From contig NZ_JACRTD010000004.1 of NCBI RefSeq assembly GCF_014385085.1, forward strand, positions 241,552-305,551: a stretch of DNA of 64,000 nucleotides. Reading direction: 5' to 3'. Both the position numbers and the translations under genes were made by a program. Below the pieces are notes generated by a model, which was not told the origin of the DNA, did no database searches, and saw nothing but the letters and a program-made list of their open reading frames with translations. Numbering within the stretch: the first letter of the stretch is position 1; each line of letters starts with the position of its first letter. Positions 51,018-58,176 of this stretch are shown here, piece by piece. Origin of the DNA: Youxingia wuxianensis. Lineage in GTDB: Bacteria > Bacillota > Clostridia > Oscillospirales > Ruminococcaceae.

Positions 51018-51048
51018 TCGTTATAACCTCCTTGGTGAATTAAGGTGT

Positions 51049-51066
51049 CTGTGAAAAATTTCACAA
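51049..51066. promoter_or_regulatory. Rex-type operator before the hydrogenase operon
   Basis: On the minus strand TTGTGAAATTTTTCACAG matches the redox repressor Rex consensus TTGTGAANNNNTTCACAA at all but the last base. It is the core of a longer palindrome (AAGGTGT arms, 51043-51073) downstream of the promoter, so binding would block transcription at low NADH. Confidence 0.75.
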
Positions 51067-51090
51067 ACACCTTGCCAGTTTATTGACATA

Positions 51091-51119
51091 ATTATATCAG
51101 AATAAACCCAGTTAGTCTA
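51091..51119 (-). promoter_or_regulatory. Promoter of the hydrogenase operon
   Basis: On the minus strand TAGACT and TATAAT with a 17-base spacer; transcription would start just upstream of the Rex-type site. Confidence 0.65.
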
Positions 51120-51238
51120 CAACAACTGCCATAAATAATGGACAAAACTCTTAAAAAATTCAATGGTAAAATGATGAAATTAATACCTCTTTTACAATTT
51201 TAACAGTTATTTCTCCTATTCTTGTACGAAATATACCA

Positions 51239-51268
51239 TTGCAACTTTAAACACCAAAATGGTATACT
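51239..51268 (+). promoter_or_regulatory. Promoter and palindrome before the sensor operon
   Basis: TTGCAA and TATACT with an 18-base spacer. An inverted repeat TATACCATT / AATGGTATA brackets the spacer, with one arm over the -35 and one over the -10. It could bind a regulator. No Rex-like site is seen on this side. Confidence 0.5.
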
Positions 51269-51370
51269 TATACAAAATGCACCCGTCCCCTTTTCAACTG
51301 CCTTTTGACATGGTATGATTAAAATACACTTTTGCACTACTTGTATTGGGGATGGAAAGGAGTCTTTTTA

Positions 51371-51721
51371 ATGACGGTAAACGATATTAAAAACATACTG
51401 AAAGCGCAGGTGCTCTGCGAGGGAGAAAGCCTGGATAATCAAGTACATACCGCCTGCGGCAGCGATATGATGAGCGATGTGCTGGCCTTTGTCAAGGACC
51501 AGTCGGTGCTGCTTACCGGACTTGTAAACTCTCAGGTGGTGCGCACCGCGGAAATGATGGATATGGTCTGCATTGTATTTGTGCGCGGAAAACAGCCGGA
51601 TCAAACCATTGTCGATCTGGCTCAGGAAAGAGGGATCGCCGTACTCACCACGCCCTACCGGATGTTTACCGCCTGCGGGCTGCTTTATGAAAATGGGCTG
51701 AAGGGTGGTTGCGATATTTAA
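51371..51721 (+). CDS. DRTGG domain protein 1
   Basis: 116 residues, a single DRTGG-type domain as found in the regulatory part of some phosphotransacetylases and signalling proteins (QSVLLTGLVNSQVVRTAEM, IAVLTTPYRMFTACGLLYENG). It probably binds a small ligand. Strong AAAGGAG before the ATG. First gene of the operon with an RsbW-like ATPase, a sensory-type [FeFe] hydrogenase and a second DRTGG protein. This gene set recurs with sensory hydrogenases in anaerobic Bacillota, which supports a signalling role, though the ligand is not known. Confidence 0.85.
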   Translation: MTVNDIKNILKAQVLCEGESLDNQVHTACGSDMMSDVLAFVKDQSVLLTGLVNSQVVRTAEMMDMVCIVFVRGKQPDQTIVDLAQERGIAVLTTPYRMFTACGLLYENGLKGGCDI

Positions 51722-52146
51722 TGGCTGAGAATATCAAGCTGGAATATATCGTGCCAGGAGACGATTTCACCCGGGCGGGAGAAGCTTCCAGTGAGGTAAA
51801 GTCCATGCTGAAAAAACTGGGGCTTTCCTCCAGTGTAGTGCGCAAAGTGGCAATCGCTATGTATGAGGGGGAAATTAACATGGTGATCCACGGCGGCGGC
51901 GGGAAAATCAACGTGGAAATTTCCCCGGAAAAGGTGGATATGATCCTTGCCGACCAGGGTCCTGGGATCCCCAACATTGATCTTGCCATGCAGGAAGGCT
52001 GGTCCACCGCCCCCGATGAGGTGCGCAACCTTGGTTTCGGTGCCGGTATGGGGCTTCCCAACATGAAAAAGTATTCTGATGAAATGAAAATTGAAAGTCA
52101 AGTGGGGAAAGGCACCACTGTATATATGACCGTGCTGGTCTCTTAA
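51721..52146 (+). CDS. RsbW-like ATPase (anti-sigma/serine kinase fold)
   Basis: 141 residues of the HATPase fold of serine-kinase anti-sigma factors: N box (IAMYEGEINMVIHG), G1 (LADQGPGIPN), and GFGAGMGLPNMKKYSD. The start overlaps the preceding stop by one base (TAATG), so it is translationally coupled to the DRTGG gene. It may phosphorylate or sequester a partner protein in response to the hydrogenase sensor. No sigma factor or STAS antagonist gene is in the window. Confidence 0.88.
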   Translation: MAENIKLEYIVPGDDFTRAGEASSEVKSMLKKLGLSSSVVRKVAIAMYEGEINMVIHGGGGKINVEISPEKVDMILADQGPGIPNIDLAMQEGWSTAPDEVRNLGFGAGMGLPNMKKYSDEMKIESQVGKGTTVYMTVLVS

Positions 52147-52204
52147 TTCCTGGAAAAAGGCGGAAAACCATCTTTTTCAGGACGGCGGGAAAGGAGGAAG
52201 GGAA

Positions 52205-53554
52205 ATGAACAGCGCGCTTTTTTTCCATTCGGTAACTCTGGATCGGGATAAATGCCATGGCTGTATCAACTGCGTTAAGCGCTGCCCTACGGAAGCGATC
52301 CGTGTGCGGGACGGCAAAGCGAAAATTATCAAAGAACGCTGTATCGACTGCGGAGAATGTATCCGCATCTGTCCTCATCACGCAAAACAGGCGTTATTTG
52401 ACCCCTTAAGCGTGATGGATGAGTTTGAATATAAAATCGCTCTGCCCGCGCCTTCGCTTTATGGGCAGTTCAATAATTTAGACGATATCGATTTGATTTT
52501 GCACGCTTTGATTTTAATGGGCTTTGACGAAGTGTTCGAGGTGGCTAAAGCGGCGGAACTCGTTTCCGACGCCACCAGGAAATATATGGCCCGGGAGGAT
52601 ATTGTGCGCCCGGTGATCAGTTCCGCTTGTCCTGCGGTACTGCGCCTTATTCGAGTGCGCTTTCCAGAGCTGATTCCAAATATTCTTCCTCTCCACGCTC
52701 CCATTGAAGTGGCGGCAAGGCTGGCAAAAAAAGCCGCTATGGAAAAAACAGGACTTCCTTATGAGAAAATCGGGGCGATTTTTATCAGTCCCTGCCCGGC
52801 AAAAGTCACTGCGGTAAAAATGCCCTTGGGGACGGAAAAAAGTCATATCGACGGGGTGGTGGCAATTCGGGAAGTGTATCCTAAGCTTATCGGCCTGATG
52901 CGGCATGTGGATACCAATAAGGACATCGCTTCCGCCGGAAGGATGGGAATCGGCTGGGGCAGCAGCGGCGGAGAAGCGGCTGCCGCTTTAAAAGAACGGT
53001 ATCTGGCAGCGGATGGAATTGAAAATGTTATCCGGGTGCTGGAGGATTTGGAAGATGAAAAGTTCTATGACTTGGATTTTGTAGAACTCAACGCCTGTTC
53101 CGGAGGCTGTGTAGGGGGCGTGCTCAATGTGGAAAATCCTTATATAGCCAAAGCCAAACTCAAACGCATCCGTAAATACCGCCCGGTCTCCTGTAATCAT
53201 CTTCCGGATGACAATCTGGAGATATATACCTGGGATGAGCCGGTGGAATACGAACCTGTATTGGAGCTGGACAGCAATATCTCTGTGGCTATGGAGAAAA
53301 TGCGTCAGATGCGCCAGATTGAGGCAAAGCTTTACGGTATGGACTGCGGGTCCTGCGGAGCGCCTTCCTGTAAGGCACTGGCGGAAGATATCGTGCGGGG
53401 CTTTTCCAACGAAGAAGCTTGTATCTTCAAGCTTCGCGACGAAATGAAGCAAATGGCTGCCGGACTTTCCCGGCTTAGCTCGTTTCTTCCCAAGGCCAGC
53501 CGGGAGGAGAAGGATATTTTTGATGTTTCACAGAAAGAGGGAAACAAGCAATGA
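52205..53554 (+). CDS. Sensory-type [FeFe] hydrogenase with C-terminal Fe-S domain
   Basis: 449 residues. Two N-terminal 4Fe-4S clusters (CHGCINCVKRCP; CIDCGECIRICP), an H-cluster domain and a C-terminal four-Cys site (CGSCGAPSC, then EEAC). The H-cluster motifs are altered: L1 SSACPAV has Ala where catalytic enzymes have the proton-relay Cys, L2 is SPCPAK, and L3 NACSGGCVGG. Cluster-binding Cys remain. This pattern belongs to the group C/D or HydS-like enzymes considered to be H2 or redox sensors rather than producers. It is encoded between the RsbW-like ATPase and a DRTGG protein, with a 4-base overlap to the latter. Confidence 0.9.
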   Translation: MNSALFFHSVTLDRDKCHGCINCVKRCPTEAIRVRDGKAKIIKERCIDCGECIRICPHHAKQALFDPLSVMDEFEYKIALPAPSLYGQFNNLDDIDLILHALILMGFDEVFEVAKAAELVSDATRKYMAREDIVRPVISSACPAVLRLIRVRFPELIPNILPLHAPIEVAARLAKKAAMEKTGLPYEKIGAIFISPCPAKVTAVKMPLGTEKSHIDGVVAIREVYPKLIGLMRHVDTNKDIASAGRMGIGWGSSGGEAAAALKERYLAADGIENVIRVLEDLEDEKFYDLDFVELNACSGGCVGGVLNVENPYIAKAKLKRIRKYRPVSCNHLPDDNLEIYTWDEPVEYEPVLELDSNISVAMEKMRQMRQIEAKLYGMDCGSCGAPSCKALAEDIVRGFSNEEACIFKLRDEMKQMAAGLSRLSSFLPKASREEKDIFDVSQKEGNKQ

Positions 53555-53889
53555 CGGTAAAACAAGCCGCTGAAAAATTAGGCTTTGCCATTCTTGCCGG
53601 CGAGGACAGCCTGCAGCGTGAAATTGAAAAAGTGTACTGCTGCGATCTGCTCAGTTTTGTAATGGGGCGTGCCCCGGCGGACAGCGCCTGGGTAACCGTG
53701 ATGGGAAATATCAATGCGATGGCAGTGGCTACCCTGGCGGACACCGCCTGTATTGTACTGGCGGAAAACGCCGCTTTGGACGAGGACGCCGCGGCTAAGG
53801 CGAATTTGATGGATATTGCGGTTTTGCGAAGCGGCCTGCCTGTGTATGAAACAGCCAAGGCGATCGAACAGGCCAAGGCAGATGATTAA
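53551..53889 (+). CDS. DRTGG domain protein 2
   Basis: 112 residues; same fold as the protein at 51371 (VTVMGNINAMAVATLADTACIVLAE, IAVLRSGLPVYETAKAI) but with low identity. The start overlaps the hydrogenase stop (ATGA). The two DRTGG proteins may form a heteromer or sense different ligands. A cloverleaf repeat follows before the PHP gene. Confidence 0.85.
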   Translation: MTVKQAAEKLGFAILAGEDSLQREIEKVYCCDLLSFVMGRAPADSAWVTVMGNINAMAVATLADTACIVLAENAALDEDAAAKANLMDIAVLRSGLPVYETAKAIEQAKADD

Positions 53890-53920
53890 AAACCAACGTC
53901 TCCGGTAAACGCGGGGGACA

Positions 53921-53994
53921 GGCGGCCCCCGGCAGCCGCAAAGCGGCTGAACCCGGCCCCAGGCCGGGCGCGGTAAAACCGCCCGGGGGCCGCC
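53921..53994. repeat. Cloverleaf palindromic element, copy F
   Basis: A 12-pair outer stem GGCGGCCCCCGG (53921-53932) with CCGGGGGCCGCC (53983-53994) encloses CAGCCGC/GCGGCTG (53933-53949), CCCGGCC/GGCCGGG (53952-53968) and GCGGT/ACCGC (53970-53982). It lies inside the sensor operon between DRTGG 2 and the PHP gene, with a GCGAATGAAAGTTT-type repeat behind it. Confidence 0.82.
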
Positions 53995-54092
53995 CGCGCT
54001 CAAACTGCCTGTAACCGCCGCCGAAGGCGAATGAAAGTTTCTTGGCCAAGCCTTCTTTTCAAAGAAGGCGGCAGCCAGCAAGGAGGAATGTT

Positions 54093-54821
54093 ATGATCCC
54101 GGTTTATTATGATCTTCATCTGCATTCCTGCCTTTCCCCCTGCGGGGACAATGATATGACTCCCAATAACATCCTGAACATGGCCCTGCTCAAAGAGTTG
54201 GAGATGATCGCTCTTACCGATCATAACAGCTGTAAAAACTGCCCGGCTCTTATGAAAGCCGCCCTAGACGCTCCTGTGACAGTAATTCCCGGGATGGAAC
54301 TGACCACCCAGGAAGAAATCCATGTGGTCTGCTTGTTTCCAGCGCTGGAAAACGCGATGGATTTTGACCGGTATGTATATTCAAACCTTACCAAAATCGA
54401 AAATGCGCCGGATATTTTTGGAGAGCAGCTAATTTTAAATGAGCAGGATGAAATAATAGGAAAAGAACCTTATTTGCTGGTAAACGCCACCTCCATTGAA
54501 ATCTCCCGCGTCCCGTCCCTGGTGGGACAATACGAAGGCATCTGCTGGCCGGCGCATATTGACCGCAGTTCCTACAGTGTGCTTTCCAATTTGGGTTTTT
54601 TGCCGCCTGAATGCGACTTTAAAACCCTGGAGGTGGCAAATCCTGACCTGTTTTTTGCAGGGGGAAAAAACGTTCAATACCAGGACGGCTATCAGATACT
54701 GACCAATTCTGACGCCCATTATTTGTGGGATATACAGGAGCGTACCCGTTGTATACATCTGGAAAGCCGAGACTTCCAGGGCCTTGCCAAACGGGTATCG
54801 GGAATATTGCCCCGGAAATAA
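54093..54821 (+). CDS. PHP domain phosphoesterase
   Basis: 242 residues. Metal-binding motifs of the PHP family are present: YDLHLHSCLSPCG, TDHNSCKNC, GMELTTQEEIHVVCLF, WPAHIDR and NSDAHYLWDI. Enzymes of this type hydrolyse phosphodiesters or phosphomonoesters of nucleotides. It is part of the sensor operon and may make or break a nucleotide signal linked to the DRTGG proteins (inference). The ATG at 54093 follows AGGAGG; a reading 17 codons longer runs through repeat sequence and is rejected. Confidence 0.9.
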   Translation: MIPVYYDLHLHSCLSPCGDNDMTPNNILNMALLKELEMIALTDHNSCKNCPALMKAALDAPVTVIPGMELTTQEEIHVVCLFPALENAMDFDRYVYSNLTKIENAPDIFGEQLILNEQDEIIGKEPYLLVNATSIEISRVPSLVGQYEGICWPAHIDRSSYSVLSNLGFLPPECDFKTLEVANPDLFFAGGKNVQYQDGYQILTNSDAHYLWDIQERTRCIHLESRDFQGLAKRVSGILPRK

Positions 54822-54873
54822 CGATATTCTAAGCGTCGGCCGTCGGCCGCCGCTTTGTTGTAGAGGAGCGCTT

Positions 54874-55260
54874 ATGAGCGGAAAACTTTCCAACATGGGA
54901 AAATGGGAGATTGGCTTGGTCGCCGCCGCCATATTGCTGTTGGCGGTCTGGGGGCTGATCCTTTACCGGCCAAAACAGAGCGATGACGATCTGATCGCCG
55001 TAATTACCACCCAGTCAGAGGAAACCCTGCGGATAAACCTTTCCCAGGTAGACGAACCTTATGAGATCGATATGGAGCAAAAAACCGGCAAGCCGGTGCA
55101 TTTTCAGGTGGAGCCGGGACGGATACGTTTTATTGACGTAAGCTGTCCGGATCAGATCTGTGTAAATACCGGTTGGTGCGACGCTCCGGGGGAGCGGGCG
55201 GTATGTATGCCCAACAAAACCGCCCTGGTGCTTTATGAGGCAGGACAGTCGCCCCCATAA
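54874..55260 (+). CDS. NusG domain II-containing membrane-anchored protein
   Basis: 128 residues. One membrane helix (about residues 14-34) precedes an extracytoplasmic beta domain of the NusG_II type, with CPDQICVNTGWCDAPGE and AVCMPNK carrying the family cysteines. Such proteins are frequent in anaerobic Bacillota beside redox genes; a function is not established. GAGGAG precedes the ATG. It ends the sensor operon before a strong terminator. Confidence 0.87.
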   Translation: MSGKLSNMGKWEIGLVAAAILLLAVWGLILYRPKQSDDDLIAVITTQSEETLRINLSQVDEPYEIDMEQKTGKPVHFQVEPGRIRFIDVSCPDQICVNTGWCDAPGERAVCMPNKTALVLYEAGQSPP

Positions 55261-55270
55261 CATAAAACAT

Positions 55271-55313
55271 AAATAAGAAAAGCGCCCCGTCCGGGGCGCT
55301 TTTCTTATTTACG
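55271..55313. terminator. Bidirectional terminator
   Basis: AAATAAGAAAAGCGCCCCG and CGGGGCGCTTTTCTTATTT form a perfect stem; it ends the sensor operon and the convergent transketolase operon. Confidence 0.93.
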
Positions 55314-55338
55314 TTTTACCGGTTTTTTCTGGCCGGCA

Positions 55339-56286
55339 TTATTTTTTCATGGAGATCGCTACTTTTGCTTTCTGAGCGATCACTTCCGGGGTAAGTCCGT
55401 AACGAACCATCAGAGCCGCGGCCGCGCCGGAGCGTCCAAACTGGTCGTTTACCCCATGGCGGAGTACTGGAACCGGGCAGTTTTCCGCAACGCATTCTGC
55501 AACAGCGCCACCCAGCCCGCCTAAGACATTATGTTCTTCGGTGGTAACAATGGCGCCGGTTTCTTTCGCCGCCTTGATTACCATCTCCTGATCCAGCGGT
55601 TTGACAGTATGCATATCAATTACGCGGGCGTTAATCCCTTCCTGGGCCAGGATTTTCTGCGCTTTCAGCGCTTCCTGAACCATCAGCCCGATAGCGATAA
55701 TCGTAACGTCGTTTCCTTGGGTCAGCTCAATTCCCTTGCCAATCTCAAAATGATAATTGGGGATGGTGTCGGTAACCGTTTCCACCGGGGCGCGGCCGAT
55801 ACGCAGGTAGCACGGGCCGTCATAATCAATCACCGCTTTTACCATAGCCTCGGTTTCATGGCCGTCGCACGGGCAGATTACCGTCATACCGGGAATCGCT
55901 CTCATCAGAGCCATATCTTCAATACACTGATGGGTAGCGCCGTCCTCCCCTACAGAAAGCCCTGCGTGGGTTCCAACAACTTTTACATTCAAATGAGGAT
56001 AACATACCGAGTTTCTGATCTGATCAAATGCGCGTCCCGCAGAGAAAATCGCAAAGGAATGAACAAATACAATTTTTCCGGTAGTCGCCAGACCAGCGCC
56101 GATATCCACCATGTTCGCTTCCGCGATACCGATATTGAAGTGGCGGTCAGGATACGCCGTACCAAAAGTACCGGACATGGTACAACAGGCAAGATCCGCA
56201 TCCAAAGCGATTACTTTCTCATTGGCGCCGCCAAATTTTTTCAAAGCTTCGCCATAAGCGACTCTTGTAGAAACAAATTCACCCAT
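55339..56286 (-). CDS. Transketolase, C-terminal half subunit
   Basis: 315 residues: pyrimidine-binding domain and C-terminal domain of a split transketolase. FVHSFAIFSAGRAFDQIRN, HAGLSVGEDGATHQCIEDMALMR and TTEEHNVLGGLGGAVAE are typical. It works with the N-terminal half, whose gene ends three bases upstream, in non-oxidative pentose phosphate metabolism, transferring two-carbon units. Split transketolases are common in archaea and Clostridia. Start has a normal AGGG site. Confidence 0.94.
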   Translation of the reverse strand: MGEFVSTRVAYGEALKKFGGANEKVIALDADLACCTMSGTFGTAYPDRHFNIGIAEANMVDIGAGLATTGKIVFVHSFAIFSAGRAFDQIRNSVCYPHLNVKVVGTHAGLSVGEDGATHQCIEDMALMRAIPGMTVICPCDGHETEAMVKAVIDYDGPCYLRIGRAPVETVTDTIPNYHFEIGKGIELTQGNDVTIIAIGLMVQEALKAQKILAQEGINARVIDMHTVKPLDQEMVIKAAKETGAIVTTEEHNVLGGLGGAVAECVAENCPVPVLRHGVNDQFGRSGAAAALMVRYGLTPEVIAQKAKVAISMKK

Positions 56287-56289
56287 TTT

Positions 56290-57135
56290 TTAACCCTCCA
56301 ACTTCGCAAGATTTGCTTCCAGTTCCGCTTTCGCTTGCTGGTACTTCTCTTCGTCCGGCGCTTTTCCATGCCAGCCAACCTGATTTTCCATGAAGGAGAC
56401 GCCTTTGCCTTTTACGGTTTTAGCCAAAATCATGGTAGGTTTGCCTTTAACGCCAGCGGCTTCATCAATCGCATTGGAGATTTCTTCCAGGTTATGTCCA
56501 TCGATTTTAATCACATGCCAGCCAAACGCTTCCCATTTTTTATCCAATGGTTCCGAAGGCATAACCTGCTCGGTAGTGCCGTCGATCTGCAGGCCGTTTA
56601 CATCAATAAATGCGCACAGGTTATCCAGTTTAAATTTAGCGGCGGCCATACCAGCCTCCCAAACCTGGCCTTCTTCGATTTCCCCATCGCCCATAGCGCA
56701 GTATACGCGATAATCTTTTTTATCAATCTTTCCCGCCAGCGCCATACCGATTGCGCAGGAAAGTCCCTGTCCCAGAGAACCAGCGGACATATCTACGCCG
56801 GGAACATGTTTCATTTCCACATGTCCGGAAAGATAGCTGTCCACATTACGGAAGGTTTTCAAATCTTCCACCGGGAAATAGCCCCGCAGAGCCAGAGTGG
56901 GATACAAAGCGGGGGAGCAGTGGCCTTTGGAAAGGACAAATCTGTCCCTATCCGGATTTCTTGGGTTTTTCGGATCAAGATTTTTCATCTTGTCGAAATA
57001 CAGCACAGTCAAAATGTCTGCGATAGAGTAGGAACCGCCGATATGTCCGGAATGGCAGGAATTGATCGCTTCCAGGCCATACAGACGGACTTTTGCAGCG
57101 ATGATTGCTAATTCCTTAGCTTTCTTCTGATCCAT
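56290..57135 (-). CDS. Transketolase, N-terminal half subunit
   Basis: 281 residues with the thiamine pyrophosphate-binding half: CHSGHIGGSYSIADIL, SKGHCSPALYPTLA, GSLGQGLSCAIGMALAGK and the TPP motif GDGEIEEGQVWEA. It binds the cofactor and pairs with the C-terminal half. ATG at 57135 has GAAAGGA eight bases upstream; an ATG at 57144 with AGGTG is a fair alternative. A promoter lies about 85 bases upstream. Confidence 0.94.
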   Translation of the reverse strand: MDQKKAKELAIIAAKVRLYGLEAINSCHSGHIGGSYSIADILTVLYFDKMKNLDPKNPRNPDRDRFVLSKGHCSPALYPTLALRGYFPVEDLKTFRNVDSYLSGHVEMKHVPGVDMSAGSLGQGLSCAIGMALAGKIDKKDYRVYCAMGDGEIEEGQVWEAGMAAAKFKLDNLCAFIDVNGLQIDGTTEQVMPSEPLDKKWEAFGWHVIKIDGHNLEEISNAIDEAAGVKGKPTMILAKTVKGKGVSFMENQVGWHGKAPDEEKYQQAKAELEANLAKLEG

Positions 57136-57219
57136 AATGGTCATCCTTTCACCTATTATGTAGGATAGATTTTTCGCCAAAAATATCAGTTTTGGCAGGC
57201 TAGGTTGCTGTACAGTTAT

Positions 57220-57248
57220 ATTGTAGCAGACTCCTCTGCTTTGGACAA
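57220..57248 (-). promoter_or_regulatory. Promoter of the transketolase operon
   Basis: On the minus strand TTGTCC and TACAAT with a 17-base spacer. Confidence 0.65.
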
Positions 57249-57562
57249 GAGACGCGCAGAAATTGCCATTTATTCCATAGACGGAAAAAACCGTCTAACA
57301 GACAAAAAGCGACACCCCTATGCTCTTAAATCCGCTCGGCTGTTCACCAGAATCCAATCCGCCAGGGTGCAGTACTCATTATCCTTATCGTATATCATTA
57401 TAGACGACTTAAAAAAGATTACAAGCTGTTTTTTGAAGAAACTTCGCCTTTGCGCCTCTATTTCGTCATATTAGTAAAACCGCCTCGGTTTTTTTCTGGG
57501 TTTTTCCAGCTAAAAGCCGTATGTTTTCCCTTTAGCGCCTGTTTTTCTTCGAAGAAGCTGTG
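57249..57562. other. Intergenic stretch without supported genes
   Basis: It holds one perfect hairpin (TAGACGG, six A, CCGTCTA; 57278-57297). Open frames here have no ribosome site and no family resemblance. Confidence 0.5.
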
Positions 57563-57591
57563 TTGACTTTGCTCCTCTTTATTGGTATAAT
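57563..57591 (+). promoter_or_regulatory. Strong promoter of a candidate non-coding RNA
   Basis: TTGACT and TATAAT with a 17-base spacer, without any coding frame behind it. Confidence 0.72.
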
Positions 57592-57597
57592 TATATC

Positions 57598-57766
57598 TCG
57601 CCGGCGCCGGTAGTTTTCTCTCCCTCCGGGGATAAATTTCTTGTCTCCGGATGTTTGTCAGGTCAAATGGTAGGCGGTTCTTCCGGAGAAAGCGGTGCGC
57701 AAAGTTTTTATTTGGAGCTGAGCTCCGGCACGCAGGGGAAAGCTTTGCTGCGTGTTCTTCTTACAT
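57598..57766 (+). ncRNA. Candidate structured RNA, unknown class
   Basis: About 165 bases between the promoter at 57563 and a terminator-like hairpin (ACGCAG with inner AAAGCTTT and CTGCGT, then TTCTTCTT). It contains GCCGGCGCCGG at the start, a long-range stem TCTCCGG/CCGGAGA (about 57644 and 57683) and GAGCT/AGCTC. No open frame. I compared it by eye with SRP RNA, 6S RNA and c-di-GMP riboswitches and found no convincing match. Confidence 0.4.
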
Positions 57767-57774
57767 TTAAATAT

Positions 57775-57832
57775 GGATGAGTATCGAAGTGGTCATAACG
57801 GCCCGCACTCGAAATCATGTTATGGGCCGCGA
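57775..57832 (+). pseudogene. Truncated tRNA-Ser copy
   Basis: GGATGAGTATCGAAGTGG, TCATAACGG and GCACTCGAAAT repeat the 5' half of the tRNA-Ser gene 75 bases downstream (D arm and anticodon loop CTCGAAA). After the anticodon the stem no longer pairs and the T arm and acceptor end are missing. Probably a decayed tRNA or the scar of an integration event. Confidence 0.65.
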
Positions 57833-57852
57833 AAACTGAATAATTATTAAAT

Positions 57853-57941
57853 GGAAGCGTATCGAAGTGGTCATAACGAGCTGCACTCGAAATGCAGTAG
57901 TCCGCAAGGGCTCGTGGGTTCGAATCCCACCGCTTCCGCCA
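57853..57941 (+). tRNA. tRNA-Ser, anticodon CGA
   Basis: Acceptor GGAAGCG pairs with CGCTTCC, followed by G and encoded CCA. The anticodon stem CTGCA/TGCAG holds loop CTCGAAA with anticodon CGA. A long variable arm (TAGTCCGCAAGGGCT) and GGTTCGAATCC T loop mark a class II serine tRNA. Its 3' end is the left border of the integrative element. Confidence 0.95.
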
Positions 57942-57995
57942 ACAACAATCCCGCGTAAATCAAGGGTTTACGCGGGTTTTTCTTATGTCCTTTTG

Positions 57996-58121
57996 TGGTG
58001 CCTGATTTTGCTGTAATCGGCTAAAATGGTGCCCGTGGTGCCCTGATTTGTGGTGCCCGACAGGTTTTGCCTTATACAGTCTATGCAGTAAAAATGTATG
58101 CTGTGGTGCCCTAATGGTGCC
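57996..58121 (+). repeat. Six TGGTGCC repeats, putative integrase arm sites
   Basis: TGGTGCC occurs at 57996, 58027, 58036, 58051, 58104 and 58115, all in the same orientation, mostly as GTGGTGCCC or ATGGTGCCC. The cluster lies between the tRNA-Ser end and the integrase remnant, where arm-type sites of tyrosine integrases lie. Confidence 0.6.
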
Positions 58122-58176
58122 CGGAACTCCTAAAAACATATAAAAAGCAGCGCGGAGCTATAAAAAGATATTGCCG

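Noticed and set aside
55531..57111. 526-residue open frame antisense to both transketolase genes
   Set aside because: Shadow of two secure genes; Phe/Arg/His-rich composition and no ribosome site.
57598..57766. SRP RNA, 6S RNA or c-di-GMP riboswitch
   Set aside because: GTCAGGTC and GCGCAAAG looked suggestive, but the conserved SRP core, the 6S long-bubble layout and the riboswitch core are absent.
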